Position numbers and translations under genes: made by a program. The notes beneath the pieces are model-generated. The model was not told the origin of the DNA. It ran no database searches and saw only the letters and a program-made list of their open reading frames with translations. Of a DNA stretch of 13,375 bases, positions 1-8,091 are shown piece by piece. The stretch comes from Clostridia bacterium (lineage in GTDB: Bacteria; Bacillota; Clostridia; UMGS1810): positions 1-13,375 of the forward strand of contig JAFVSB010000091.1 in NCBI GenBank assembly GCA_017503945.1, in the 5' to 3' direction. The number at the start of each line of letters is the position of its first letter. The first letter of the stretch is position 1.

Positions 1-3
1 ATT

Positions 4-1659
4 ATGGACTATAATGCACTTGCCGAGCTCCTTTTTGCTCATATTGACAAAACACCGGCAGATTATGAAAAAATATATCCCCAAAGAGAGCTTGGCGAAG
101 ATGCCAAGGTCACCCGTTTTGCTCCAAGCCCCACAGGGTTTCTTCATATAGGCGGTCTTTTTGCTGCACTCATTTCCGAGCGCATTGCCCATCAGTCGGG
201 CGGTAGGTTTATTCTTCGCATTGAAGATACCGACAAAAAACGCGAGGTTGAAAATGGTGTAGAGCGCATCCTCGAAGGCTTGCTCGGATTTGGCATCAGC
301 ATTGACGAAGGCTTTGTGGACTATGACACTCAAGTGGGCGATTATGGACCCTACAAGCAGAGCGAGCGTGCTGCTATATATCAGTGTTTTGCAAAAGAGC
401 TTGTAAAAAAAGGCATGGCATATCCTTGCTTTTGCACAGAGAGCGAGCTTTCGGCAATAAGAGAAAAACAAGAAGCCGAAAAGCTTTTGCCGGGTTATTG
501 GGGCAGCTTTGCCAAGTGCCGTGACCTTTCATATGAAGAAATAAAGGCCGGTATTGAAGCAGGCAAGCCATATGTGCTCCGTCTTCGCTCATGCGGAAGC
601 GAAGAACGCAAGGTTTCGTTTAAAGACGGCATAAGAGGTAAAATCGAAATGCCCGAAAACATTGTGGATGTGGTCATCTTAAAATCCGACGGTATCCCCA
701 CCTATCATTTTGCTCATGTGGTTGACGATTATCTCATGGGCACCACCAATGTCATCAGAGGCGATGAATGGATTTCGTCTATTCCCATTCATTTGCAAAT
801 GTTCTATATGCTTGGCATCAAACCTCCCAAATATGCTCACATTGCCCCCATCATGAAAGAAGACGAGGGCGGCAAGCGCAAAATATCCAAACGAAAAGAC
901 CCCGAAGCGGCGGTTACCTACTATGACGAAGAGGGCTACCCTGCCGACGGTGTAATAGAATATCTGCTCAATCTTGCCAACTACACCTTTGAAGATTTCC
1001 GCAAGGCAAACAAAACCGCCCATTGGTCGCAGTTTAAGCTTGAGATGAGCAAAATGAGCAACTCAGGCGGCCTTTTTGACCTCGTGAAACTCAATGATGT
1101 GTGCAAAAACAAAGTGGCGTCATACACTGCCGAAAGGGTGTATGAGCTTGCAACCGAGTGGGCGCAAAAATATGACACCGAGCTTTATGCACTTCTTGCT
1201 CGTGACAAAGATTTTTCTGTGGCGATGTTTGGATTTGACCGCAACCCCGACAAGCCCCGAAAGGACATCGGCAAGTGGTCGGAGGTGAGAGATGCATTTG
1301 CATTTATGTTTGACGAGCTCTTTGACGGCAAATATGAAAATGTGCCCAATGTGTCCAAAGAAGATGCAAAGAAGATTCTTGAACTCTACAAGGGCATGTA
1401 TGACGAAAGCGCCGATAACAGCGCATGGTTTGACACTCTCAAAGACCTTGCAGAGTCGGTAGGCTTTGCAAGAGAGGTAAAAGAATACAAAAAAAGCCCC
1501 GATTCATTCCCCGGTCATGTGGGTGATGTGAGCAATGTGCTCAGAGTTGCAGTAACTGGCAGAACCAAATCGCCTGACCTTTGCTCCATAATGAAAACAC
1601 TCGGCAAAGAAAAGGTGCTTGAAAGAATTGACAAAGCAATTGACGCTCTTGCAATATAA
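4..1659 (+). CDS. gltX: Glutamate--tRNA ligase (GluRS), class I
   Basis: Cytosolic enzyme that joins glutamate to tRNA-Glu using ATP. The 551-residue product has the class I catalytic core: the first signature FAPSPTGFLHIGG (residues 39-51, HIGG in place of HIGH as usual for GluRS), the tRNA/glutamate pocket segment IRGDEWISSIPIHLQM (about 251-266), and the second signature KISKR at 293-297. Cys142, Cys144 and Cys172 sit where the zinc-binding insertion of bacterial GluRS lies. The C-terminal part carries the anticodon-binding helices, ending in a typical RVAVTGRTKSPDL...IMKTLGKEKVLERI segment. At 551 residues it is longer than the roughly 480-residue E. coli type and resembles the longer form I know from Clostridia. 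The ATG at 4 fits the family N-terminus, but only three upstream bases are visible, so no ribosome binding site can be judged. It is followed 22 bases later by glnS. Confidence 0.95.
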   Translation: MDYNALAELLFAHIDKTPADYEKIYPQRELGEDAKVTRFAPSPTGFLHIGGLFAALISERIAHQSGGRFILRIEDTDKKREVENGVERILEGLLGFGISIDEGFVDYDTQVGDYGPYKQSERAAIYQCFAKELVKKGMAYPCFCTESELSAIREKQEAEKLLPGYWGSFAKCRDLSYEEIKAGIEAGKPYVLRLRSCGSEERKVSFKDGIRGKIEMPENIVDVVILKSDGIPTYHFAHVVDDYLMGTTNVIRGDEWISSIPIHLQMFYMLGIKPPKYAHIAPIMKEDEGGKRKISKRKDPEAAVTYYDEEGYPADGVIEYLLNLANYTFEDFRKANKTAHWSQFKLEMSKMSNSGGLFDLVKLNDVCKNKVASYTAERVYELATEWAQKYDTELYALLARDKDFSVAMFGFDRNPDKPRKDIGKWSEVRDAFAFMFDELFDGKYENVPNVSKEDAKKILELYKGMYDESADNSAWFDTLKDLAESVGFAREVKEYKKSPDSFPGHVGDVSNVLRVAVTGRTKSPDLCSIMKTLGKEKVLERIDKAIDALAI

Positions 1660-1666
1660 CAGAGCG

Positions 1667-1673
1667 AAAGGAG
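1667..1673 (+). promoter_or_regulatory. Ribosome binding site that fixes the glnS start
   Basis: AAAGGAG lies 8 bases before the ATG at 1682. The open frame extends upstream to an ATG at 1619 inside gltX, but that one has no comparable site and would add 21 residues unlike the family N-terminus. The start at 1682 is therefore preferred. Confidence 0.85.
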
Positions 1674-1681
1674 AATACACA

Positions 1682-3343
1682 ATGGAAGAACATGTTGTTT
1701 CTAATTTTATAAACGATGCTATCATCAAAGACCTTGCCGACGGTGTGTATGACAAGGTGCAGACCCGATTCCCACCTGAGCCGAACGGCTATTTGCACAT
1801 TGGTCATGTAAAGGCAATCAACATTGACTTTTCTATGGCAAAAAAACACGGCGGCACATGCAATCTGCGTTTTGATGATACCAACCCCACCAAGGAAGAT
1901 GTGGAATATGTGGACTCCATCATGGAAGACATCAAGTGGCTCGGCTTTGAGTGGGACAATGTGTATTATGCATCGGATTATTTTCCCATCATATACGATT
2001 GTGCCATCAAGCTTATCAACAAAGGTCTTGCCTATGTTGATGACCTTAGCGCCGATGAAATCCGCGAGTATCGCGGCACACTCAGCTCTCCGGGCAAAGA
2101 AAGCCCCTATCGCAACCGCAGTGTGGAAGAAAACCTTGACCTTTTCCGCCGCATGACCGACGGCGAATTTGCCGACGGCGAGAGAGTGCTCAGAGCCAAG
2201 ATAGACATGGCATCGGGCAATATGAACATGCGCGACCCTGTTATATATCGTGTGCTCCATGCTCACCATCACCGCACAGGTGACAAGTGGTGTGTATATC
2301 CCATGTATGATTTTGCACACCCCATTTCCGACACTGCCGAGGGTGTAACCCACAGCCTTTGCTCTCTTGAGTTTGAAGACCACCGTCCACTGTATGACTG
2401 GGTGCTCAAGGCTTGTGATTTTGACACTCCCTCGCGTCAGATAGAGTTTGCCCGCCTTAACCTTACCAACACTCTCACAAGCAAGCGCAAATGCTTAAAG
2501 CTTGTGCGCGATGGCATTGTAGACGGTTGGGACGATCCGCGTATGTCCACCATAAGCGGCATGAGAAGAAGAGGCTACCCCGCGGCAGCTCTGCTTGATT
2601 TTGCAGAGAGAATCGGAGTTGCCAAATCGTTCAGCGTGGTAGATTTTCAGATGCTTGAGCACTGCGTGAGAGAAAACCTCAATCAGAACGCTCCCCGTGC
2701 TATGGCTGTGCTTCATCCCCTCAAGGTGACAATTGCCAACTATCCCGAGGGCGAAAGCGAGCTTTTGAGCGTGGAGATTAACCCCAACGACGAAAGCGCC
2801 GGCACCAAAAACATCAGCTTTTCCAAAAATATCTACATTGAGCGCGATGACTTTATGGAAGTGCCCGTTAAGGGCTACAAGCGCCTCACACCCGACAACG
2901 AGGTTCGTCTCAAGGGCGCATATTTCATCAAGGTGTCAGAAATTGTGAAAGACGAAAACGGCGAAGTGACCGAGCTCATCTGCACCTATGACCCTGCCTC
3001 AAAGGGCGGCAATTCACCCGACGGCCGCAAGGTCAAGGGCACTATTCAGTGGGTTGATGCGAATAGTTGCGCCACTGCCACGGTCAACATGTATGACAAG
3101 CTGTTCCTCACTTCAAACCCCGGCGACCTCGATGAATATCTTGACAATCTCAACCCCGAGTCACTCGTGGTGCTCAAAGATTGCAAAATCGATGCCGACC
3201 TTGCTGGCGCAAAAGTGGGTGAGTGCTTCCAGTTTATGAGAAACGGCTACTTTGCGGTAGACAAACACTCCACCGAGGGTAATCTCATATTTAACCTCAC
3301 AGCCACATTAAAGGATTCGTTTAAGATGCCCGAGGCGAAATAA
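1682..3343 (+). CDS. glnS: Glutamine--tRNA ligase (GlnRS), class I
   Basis: Attaches glutamine directly to tRNA-Gln with ATP, in the cytosol. The 553-residue protein shows the GlnRS signatures: RFPPEPNGYLHIGH at 29-42, the LRFDDTNP segment at 62-69, the KMSKS-equivalent TSKRK at 266-270 (E. coli reads MSKRK), and the block following it, DGWDDPRMSTISGMRRRGY (281-299), diagnostic of GlnRS rather than GluRS. The C-terminal third is the two-barrel anticodon-binding domain, with the typical ending FNLTATLKDSF. Many Gram-positive bacteria lack GlnRS and instead amidate Glu-tRNA-Gln with GatCAB, so its presence directly behind gltX says that this organism has the direct route. Whether GatCAB is also present cannot be seen here. 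It is 22 bases downstream of gltX and 4 bases upstream of the next gene, so the three are probably one transcript. Confidence 0.95.
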   Translation: MEEHVVSNFINDAIIKDLADGVYDKVQTRFPPEPNGYLHIGHVKAINIDFSMAKKHGGTCNLRFDDTNPTKEDVEYVDSIMEDIKWLGFEWDNVYYASDYFPIIYDCAIKLINKGLAYVDDLSADEIREYRGTLSSPGKESPYRNRSVEENLDLFRRMTDGEFADGERVLRAKIDMASGNMNMRDPVIYRVLHAHHHRTGDKWCVYPMYDFAHPISDTAEGVTHSLCSLEFEDHRPLYDWVLKACDFDTPSRQIEFARLNLTNTLTSKRKCLKLVRDGIVDGWDDPRMSTISGMRRRGYPAAALLDFAERIGVAKSFSVVDFQMLEHCVRENLNQNAPRAMAVLHPLKVTIANYPEGESELLSVEINPNDESAGTKNISFSKNIYIERDDFMEVPVKGYKRLTPDNEVRLKGAYFIKVSEIVKDENGEVTELICTYDPASKGGNSPDGRKVKGTIQWVDANSCATATVNMYDKLFLTSNPGDLDEYLDNLNPESLVVLKDCKIDADLAGAKVGECFQFMRNGYFAVDKHSTEGNLIFNLTATLKDSFKMPEAK

Positions 3344-3347
3344 GACC

Positions 3348-3554
3348 ATGGGAGATAAAAAAGCAAAAAAACAAACCCCCGTGCCCACTCAGTGCGAGAT
3401 GTGTGCATATTATGACTATGACGAAGAGTGGGAGGAGTATGTGTGCTCGATGGATATGGACGAAGACGAGATGGTGCGCTTTTATGAAAGCCGCACGAGC
3501 TGTCCGTATTTCAAATTCTATGATGAGTACAAAATGGTAAGAAAACAGAATTAA
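3348..3554 (+). CDS. Small acidic four-cysteine protein, DUF6472-like
   Basis: A 68-residue protein of unknown function. It resembles, from memory, the DUF6472 family of small clostridial proteins, with the pattern CxxC near the N-terminus, a DMDEDEM acidic stretch, a SCPYF segment and an ending like DEYKMVRKQN. The four cysteines are at 16, 19, 33 and 52, spaced in a way that could hold a zinc ion or an iron-sulfur centre; that is an inference. The N-terminus is basic (KKAKKQ) and the middle is strongly acidic. There is no signal peptide or membrane segment, so it is probably cytosolic. It begins 4 bases after the glnS stop, with a weak GAGG site at 3332-3335 inside glnS, which suggests translational coupling. 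A hairpin follows its stop codon. Confidence 0.75.
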   Translation: MGDKKAKKQTPVPTQCEMCAYYDYDEEWEEYVCSMDMDEDEMVRFYESRTSCPYFKFYDEYKMVRKQN

Positions 3555-3559
3555 ATCAC

Positions 3560-3591
3560 AAAGGCTACAGAGAGTTTTCTCTGTAGCCTTT
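3560..3591. terminator. Shared hairpin terminator between convergent genes
   Basis: A perfect 14-base-pair stem pairs 3560-3573 (AAAGGCTACAGAGA) with 3578-3591 (TCTCTGTAGCCTTT) around a 4-base loop. On the plus strand it ends in a run of four T; on the minus strand the T run is weaker. It lies between the stop of the 68-residue gene and the stop of pdxY on the other strand, so it most likely serves both transcripts. Confidence 0.8.
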
Positions 3592-3594
3592 TAG

Positions 3595-4437
3595 CTATAT
3601 GCTTGTTCTTTGCAAATCGGTCAGAAGCGGCAAAAATCTTTCGCAGGCAATGCCCTCGTTTATGCTTTGGCCTATTGCATAGGAATATGTAGCGCATTTG
3701 TGGATAAAATCAGTGGCAAATTCCACCGCTTCAAACACCGTCTTGCCAATGGTCACCAGACCGCATATGAGCGATGCAAAGGTGTCACCCGTGCCTGTGA
3801 AATATTTGGGAATCAGCTCTGATGAATATTTTTGCATTTTGCCGTTTTGATACACAATGTTGCTTATGTGATTTTGGTCTTTACAGCCTGTGAGCACAAT
3901 GCTTTTGGCTCCAAGGGCTGTGAGTGTGCGGCAGATAAGCTCAAGGGTGCTGTCATCGGGGTGTTCGCCCACATAGTCCATGTCGCAAAGGGTGCACGCT
4001 TCGGTGAGGTTGGGGGTGATGATATCGGCCATGGCTGCAAGGCGCTTCATCTTGGCACACATTGCGTCTGTGTAGGTGGTGTAGATTTCGCCATTATCAC
4101 CCATCACGGGGTCTATCACCACCTTGGTGGTGCCGCCTTTAAAATCATTTATGAAATTCTCCACTGTGTCAATCTGCTTTTCGGAGCCGAGAAAGCCCGA
4201 ATATATGCAGTCAAAGCTAAGCTTCATCTTTTTCCAGTTGATGGCAAACTGCTCCATCTGCTCAGTGCAATCTTCAAAGAAATATTCACTGTAGCCGGTG
4301 TGATTTGAAAGCAGAGCCGTGGGCATTACACAGCAGTTGATACCAAGGGCTGAGATGATGGGCAGGGCAGTGGTGAGCGAGCAGCGGCTTGCGCCCGACA
4401 AATCGTTTATTGCTGCAATGCGATATGCTTTGTTCAT
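3595..4437 (-). CDS. pdxY: Pyridoxal/pyridoxamine kinase, PdxY/ThiD-like (ribokinase superfamily)
   Basis: Probably phosphorylates vitamin B6 vitamers (pyridoxal, pyridoxamine, pyridoxine) with ATP to feed the pyridoxal phosphate pool. The 280-residue protein shows the superfamily marks: an N-terminal substrate-binding segment INDLSGASRCSLTTALPIIS (10-29), DPVMGD at 109-114, TPNLTEA at 141-147, and the anion hole with catalytic Asp in TGTGDTFAS (214-222, Asp218). The SGASRCSLT variant of the first segment matches the PdxY-like kinases of Gram-positive bacteria rather than ThiD, although a role on hydroxymethylpyrimidine cannot be excluded from sequence alone. No thiamine or B6 biosynthesis genes lie nearby. 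It is a single-gene unit with its own promoter (4471-4499) and a strong ribosome binding site, and it converges on the upstream operon across a shared terminator. Confidence 0.85.
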   Translation of the reverse strand: MNKAYRIAAINDLSGASRCSLTTALPIISALGINCCVMPTALLSNHTGYSEYFFEDCTEQMEQFAINWKKMKLSFDCIYSGFLGSEKQIDTVENFINDFKGGTTKVVIDPVMGDNGEIYTTYTDAMCAKMKRLAAMADIITPNLTEACTLCDMDYVGEHPDDSTLELICRTLTALGAKSIVLTGCKDQNHISNIVYQNGKMQKYSSELIPKYFTGTGDTFASLICGLVTIGKTVFEAVEFATDFIHKCATYSYAIGQSINEGIACERFLPLLTDLQRTSI

Positions 4438-4444
4438 TGTTCTG

Positions 4445-4453
4445 CCCTCCTTT
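4445..4453 (-). promoter_or_regulatory. Ribosome binding site of pdxY
   Basis: On the minus strand the sequence reads AAAGGAGGG, 7 bases before the ATG at 4437. This is a nearly full match to the 16S rRNA tail and confirms the start. Confidence 0.85.
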
Positions 4454-4470
4454 GTGTGATGCTAATTGTT

Positions 4471-4499
4471 ATTTTAGCAGTTGGCGCGGATATTGTCAA
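4471..4499 (-). promoter_or_regulatory. Sigma-A promoter of pdxY
   Basis: Read on the minus strand, TTGACA (4494-4499) is followed by a 17-base spacer and TAAAAT (4471-4476). The -35 box is perfect and the -10 box differs by one base. Transcription would start around 4464, giving a leader of about 26 bases. Confidence 0.8.
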
Positions 4500-4517
4500 C
4501 GGCAATTTTGAAATTAC

Positions 4518-4546
4518 TTGATTTTGCAGGCGGTTTGGTTTATAAT
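4518..4546 (+). promoter_or_regulatory. Sigma-A promoter of the ABC exporter operon
   Basis: TTGATT (4518-4523), a 17-base spacer, then TATAAT (4541-4546). Transcription would start near 4553, leaving a short leader with GGAG at 4556-4559 before the ATG at 4569. It stands back to back with the pdxY promoter, the two -35 boxes being 18 bases apart. Confidence 0.8.
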
Positions 4547-4568
4547 TAGTACATTGGAGATGTTTTGA

Positions 4569-6290
4569 ATGAAGACAATATTGAAATATTTGAAACCATA
4601 TTATGCCAGGATGCTTGCAGGCTTTTTGATAAAGCTTACAGGCACTGTTATTGAACTTATGATACCTTATATACTGAGTCATGTGTTGGCTGAAGCAATC
4701 AGAATGAAAATCAGTGATATTGTTTACTGGGGATTGCTGATGATTGCCTGTTCAGCTATTGCGTGTGTGTTCAACATTGTTGCCAATAGAATGGCGGCGC
4801 GTGTTTCACGCAATTTTGCCGAGACTCTGCGGCGTGATTTGTTCATAAAGACCTTGCGCCTCAGCGCTGCCCAGACCGACAAATTCACTGTGCCATCTCT
4901 CGAATCGCGAATCACCACCGACACATACCATGTTCACAGCTTTGTAAACATGGCTCAGCGCTTGGGCGTGCGTGCTCCCATTATGCTTTTGGGCGGCATA
5001 GCCATCACACTTTTTATGGATGCATATCTTTCATTGGTGATGATTGCTGTTTTGCCTTTTACTCTTGCCATAATATACTTTATTTCCAAAAAAGGTGTGC
5101 CTCTTTACACAAAGGTCCAACGCTCTGCAGATTCCATGATAAGAGTGGTGAGAGAGGATTCTCAGGGGATTCGTGTTATCAAGGCCCTTTCCAAAACGGA
5201 CTACGAGCACCGCCGATATGACAAGGTCAACCTTTCCTTAGTCAGAGACGAAACCCGTGCGGGAGTTATAATGGGCAGTGTTAACCCTGCTATGACAACG
5301 ATTATGAACATGTGCACGGTTGCGGTTATCGCTCTTAGCGTGGGCAGGGTAAATGACGGTCTTTCCAGACCTGAGACCGTTATTGCTTTTATGCAGTATT
5401 TTACACAGATTTCCATGGCGATGATGGCCGTGAGCCGAATGTTTGTCATGTATACCAAATGTGCAGCCTCGGCGAACCGAATCAGTGAGGTTATGAACGA
5501 AGCCGACGATGTAACCGTTAAATCAAAGGCAGACTACCCCGACTATGCCACAGACTTTCACATTGTGTTTGATAATGTTGATTTTTCGTATAACGGCAAC
5601 AAAAACAATGTGGAAAACATCAGCTTTGCTCTCTCAAAAGGCTCATCGCTTGGAATAATCGGAGCCACGGGCTCCGGCAAATCCACTGTGATAAAGCTAC
5701 TGCTCAGGTTTTATGATGTGTGCAAGGGTCATATCTACATAAGCGGTGAGGATATCCGCACTATTGATAAAAAACGGTTCTATGCCATGTTTGGCTCAGC
5801 GCTTCAGCACGATTTTTTGTATGCTGACACCATAGAGGAAAACATCTGCTTTGGCAGAAATCTGTCACATGAGCAGGTGGCAGCTGCTGCAAGGATTGCA
5901 CAGGCAGATGACTTCATAACTTCATTTTCCGAAGGCTATAGGCATGTTTTGTCTCAGCATGGCACAAATATTTCGGGCGGGCAGAAACAGAGGCTCCTGA
6001 TTTCCAGAGCTATTGCTGCAAATCCCGATATTATTATTCTCGATGACAGCTCGTCGGCTCTTGACTATAAGACCGATGCGTCGCTTCGCATGGCACTAAA
6101 GCAAAATCTCAAAGATACCACCCTCATAACAGTTGCCCAGCGTGTCAGCTCTGTGAAAGACTGTGATTGTATCATCGTGATGGACAAGGGGCGCATAATT
6201 GCTCTGGGCACTCACGACGAGCTTATGGCAAAGTGCAATGAATACCGCGAAATAAGTGACTCACAGATGGGAGGTGCCTTTGTTGAGTAA
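4569..6290 (+). CDS. ABC exporter half-transporter with degenerate ATPase site (heterodimer subunit 1)
   Basis: A 573-residue membrane protein: a six-helix type I exporter domain (hydrophobic stretches between about 15 and 292) followed by a nucleotide-binding domain. Walker A is GATGSGKST (365-373), the Q-loop Gln is 413, the signature is ISGGQ (468-472) and Walker B is IIILDD (488-493). Two catalytic residues are altered: the Walker B glutamate is Asp493, and the H-loop histidine is Gln524 (VAQR where VAHR is expected). This is the pattern of the non-hydrolysing site in heterodimeric exporters such as TM287/288, BmrCD and LmrCD, whose known substrates are drugs or lipophilic compounds. The partner is the next gene, which overlaps this one. 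The substrate cannot be deduced; multidrug or peptide export are both possible. First gene after a promoter, so it leads the operon that continues through tatD. Confidence 0.9.
   Translation: MKTILKYLKPYYARMLAGFLIKLTGTVIELMIPYILSHVLAEAIRMKISDIVYWGLLMIACSAIACVFNIVANRMAARVSRNFAETLRRDLFIKTLRLSAAQTDKFTVPSLESRITTDTYHVHSFVNMAQRLGVRAPIMLLGGIAITLFMDAYLSLVMIAVLPFTLAIIYFISKKGVPLYTKVQRSADSMIRVVREDSQGIRVIKALSKTDYEHRRYDKVNLSLVRDETRAGVIMGSVNPAMTTIMNMCTVAVIALSVGRVNDGLSRPETVIAFMQYFTQISMAMMAVSRMFVMYTKCAASANRISEVMNEADDVTVKSKADYPDYATDFHIVFDNVDFSYNGNKNNVENISFALSKGSSLGIIGATGSGKSTVIKLLLRFYDVCKGHIYISGEDIRTIDKKRFYAMFGSALQHDFLYADTIEENICFGRNLSHEQVAAAARIAQADDFITSFSEGYRHVLSQHGTNISGGQKQRLLISRAIAANPDIIILDDSSSALDYKTDASLRMALKQNLKDTTLITVAQRVSSVKDCDCIIVMDKGRIIALGTHDELMAKCNEYREISDSQMGGAFVE
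6269..6276 (+). promoter_or_regulatory. Ribosome binding site that points to a TTG start
   Basis: GGGAGGTG inside the end of the upstream gene has its GGAGG core 8 bases before a TTG at 6283. The frame can be extended to a GTG at 6256, but that start has no visible site. The TTG at 6283 also gives an N-terminus (MSKTKKK) that looks like a normal cytosolic tail. Confidence 0.65.
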
Positions 6291-8073
6291 AACAAAGAAA
6301 AAATCTCCAAAGAGAGCGAATGTGTTCAGAAGGCTGCTTGGCTATGTTTTTAAATATTGGTATTTGTTTATAATAGCTGTGGCGTTCACTTTGCTTTCAA
6401 ACCAGCTTGCTCTCCTTGCGCCCAGGTACTCGGGCAGCGCGATTGATGCTATAGCAGCCCCGGGAGGAGCAGACCGTGATGTCGTGTGGCACAGTGTGAA
6501 GCGGATGCTTGTATGCTATGCTTTTTCGGCAGTAACCTCCTATGCACTGTCAGTTCTCATGATATATATAGGGCAGAAAATAGTATACACTATGCGACGA
6601 CAGGTTTTTGAAAAGCTAACCTCTTTGCGCGTGGGATATTTTGACCTTAATTCCACGGGAGATATCATAAGCCATATCTCATATGATATTGATACTATCA
6701 ACAGCACACTTTCGCATGACCTTGTGCAGATAATGACAAGTATCTACACGGTTGTAGGTTCTCTGATTTTTATGTGGCAAATTTCAAAACCGCTAATCGG
6801 AGTTTTTGTGATAACAGTGCCCATTGCCCTTGTGTTTACACGCTATCGTTCTGCGCGGGTGCGCCCGCTTTTTCGCAAGCGCTCCAAAAAGCTTGGTGAG
6901 CTCAACGGCTATGCTGAGGAGATGCTCTCAGGCTGCAGAACCATCAGTGCATATGAGCGTGAAGAGGAAATCAGCTCAAGATTTAACAAACGCAACACCG
7001 ATTCTATGGATGCCTACTACAAAGCCGACTATTACGGCGGCGCCTTGGGACCATCGATGAGCTTTATCAACAACCTTTCCATATCGCTGGTTATGATGCT
7101 GGGTGGCATATTGTACATGTATTCACGCACAGGAGTTACCTCTGAGGGTACATTGTTTTTTATAACTTTGGGCGGTGTTGCGCAGTTTGTGCAATATTCG
7201 CGCAAATTTGCCGGCCCGATAAATGAATTTGCCAACATTCTCAGCGAATTTCAATCGGCACTGTCTGCAGCTGAGAGAGTGTTTAAAATTCTCGACGAGG
7301 AACCCGAGCCTGAAGATGCCAAAGATGCGGTTTCGCTGAGCGATGTGCAGGGGAGAGTTGAGTTTAAAGATGTTGTTTTTGGATATACACCGCAAGACAC
7401 CATTCTTCACGGAATTTCATTTGAAGCAACCCCCGGCCAGACAATAGCCATAGTAGGGCCCACAGGCGCAGGCAAAACCACAATCATCAGTCTTTTGATG
7501 CGCTTTTATGATGTGACAGGTGGCTCGGTGCTTGTAGACGGAAAAGATGTGCGGCAAATAAAGCGTGCTTCACTTCGCGCTGCCTACACCATGGTTTTGC
7601 AAGACACTTGGCTCTTTGGCGGCACAATATATGAAAACATCGCCTACGGCAGAGAGGGAGCAACCCTTGATGAGGTCAAAGCTGCCGCCGCTGCAGCACG
7701 CATAGATTCATATATAGAAAGTCTGCCAAACGGATATGACACAGTTATTGCCGATGACGGCATAAATATTTCCAAGGGTCAGCGCCAGCTCATCACCATT
7801 GCCCGTGCAATGATTGCCGACACTCCCATGCTTATTCTTGACGAAGCCACTTCCAATGTGGATTCGCGCACTGAAATTAAAATTCAGCAGGCTATGGCTG
7901 AGCTTATGAAAGGGCGCACCTGCTTTGTGATAGCTCACAGGCTTTCCACAATTGAAAATGCCGACACTATCCTTGTGTTGCGCGACGGCCAAATAACCGA
8001 AAAAGGCAATCACGATGAACTTATGGCTCAAAACGGATTTTATGCATCTCTTTATAATTCGCAATTCAATTGA
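6283..8073 (+). CDS. ABC exporter half-transporter with canonical Walker B (heterodimer subunit 2)
   Basis: Partner of the preceding half-transporter. From the TTG start it has 596 residues: a basic N-terminal tail, six transmembrane helices within about 25-310, and a nucleotide-binding domain. Walker A is GPTGAGKTT (392-400), the Q-loop Gln is 440, Walker B with catalytic glutamate is LILDE (517-521), and the H-loop histidine is 552 (IAHR). Its signature is ISKGQ (496-500) in place of LSGGQ. In a head-to-tail dimer this weak signature would face the altered Walker B/H-loop of subunit 1, making the degenerate site, while its own intact Walker motifs would face the SGGQ of subunit 1, making the active site. 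The two genes therefore complement each other as expected for an obligate heterodimer. The start overlaps the upstream stop by 8 bases, which suggests translational coupling and equal dosage. Confidence 0.9.
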   Translation: MSKTKKKSPKRANVFRRLLGYVFKYWYLFIIAVAFTLLSNQLALLAPRYSGSAIDAIAAPGGADRDVVWHSVKRMLVCYAFSAVTSYALSVLMIYIGQKIVYTMRRQVFEKLTSLRVGYFDLNSTGDIISHISYDIDTINSTLSHDLVQIMTSIYTVVGSLIFMWQISKPLIGVFVITVPIALVFTRYRSARVRPLFRKRSKKLGELNGYAEEMLSGCRTISAYEREEEISSRFNKRNTDSMDAYYKADYYGGALGPSMSFINNLSISLVMMLGGILYMYSRTGVTSEGTLFFITLGGVAQFVQYSRKFAGPINEFANILSEFQSALSAAERVFKILDEEPEPEDAKDAVSLSDVQGRVEFKDVVFGYTPQDTILHGISFEATPGQTIAIVGPTGAGKTTIISLLMRFYDVTGGSVLVDGKDVRQIKRASLRAAYTMVLQDTWLFGGTIYENIAYGREGATLDEVKAAAAAARIDSYIESLPNGYDTVIADDGINISKGQRQLITIARAMIADTPMLILDEATSNVDSRTEIKIQQAMAELMKGRTCFVIAHRLSTIENADTILVLRDGQITEKGNHDELMAQNGFYASLYNSQFN

Positions 8074-8091
8074 TTTCAGAAAGGAGACCAC

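Noticed and set aside
144..156. HIGG in place of HIGH in GluRS as a damaged motif
   Set aside because: Glycine at this place is usual in bacterial GluRS, so it is not an anomaly.
1541..2383. 280-codon open frame on the minus strand across the start of glnS
   Set aside because: It lies antisense to two well-supported synthetase genes, has no ribosome binding site, and its translation shows no family resemblance. It is a by-product of codon use in glnS.
3832..4308. 158-codon plus-strand frame opposite pdxY
   Set aside because: It is antisense to a kinase with all family motifs and has no supporting signals.
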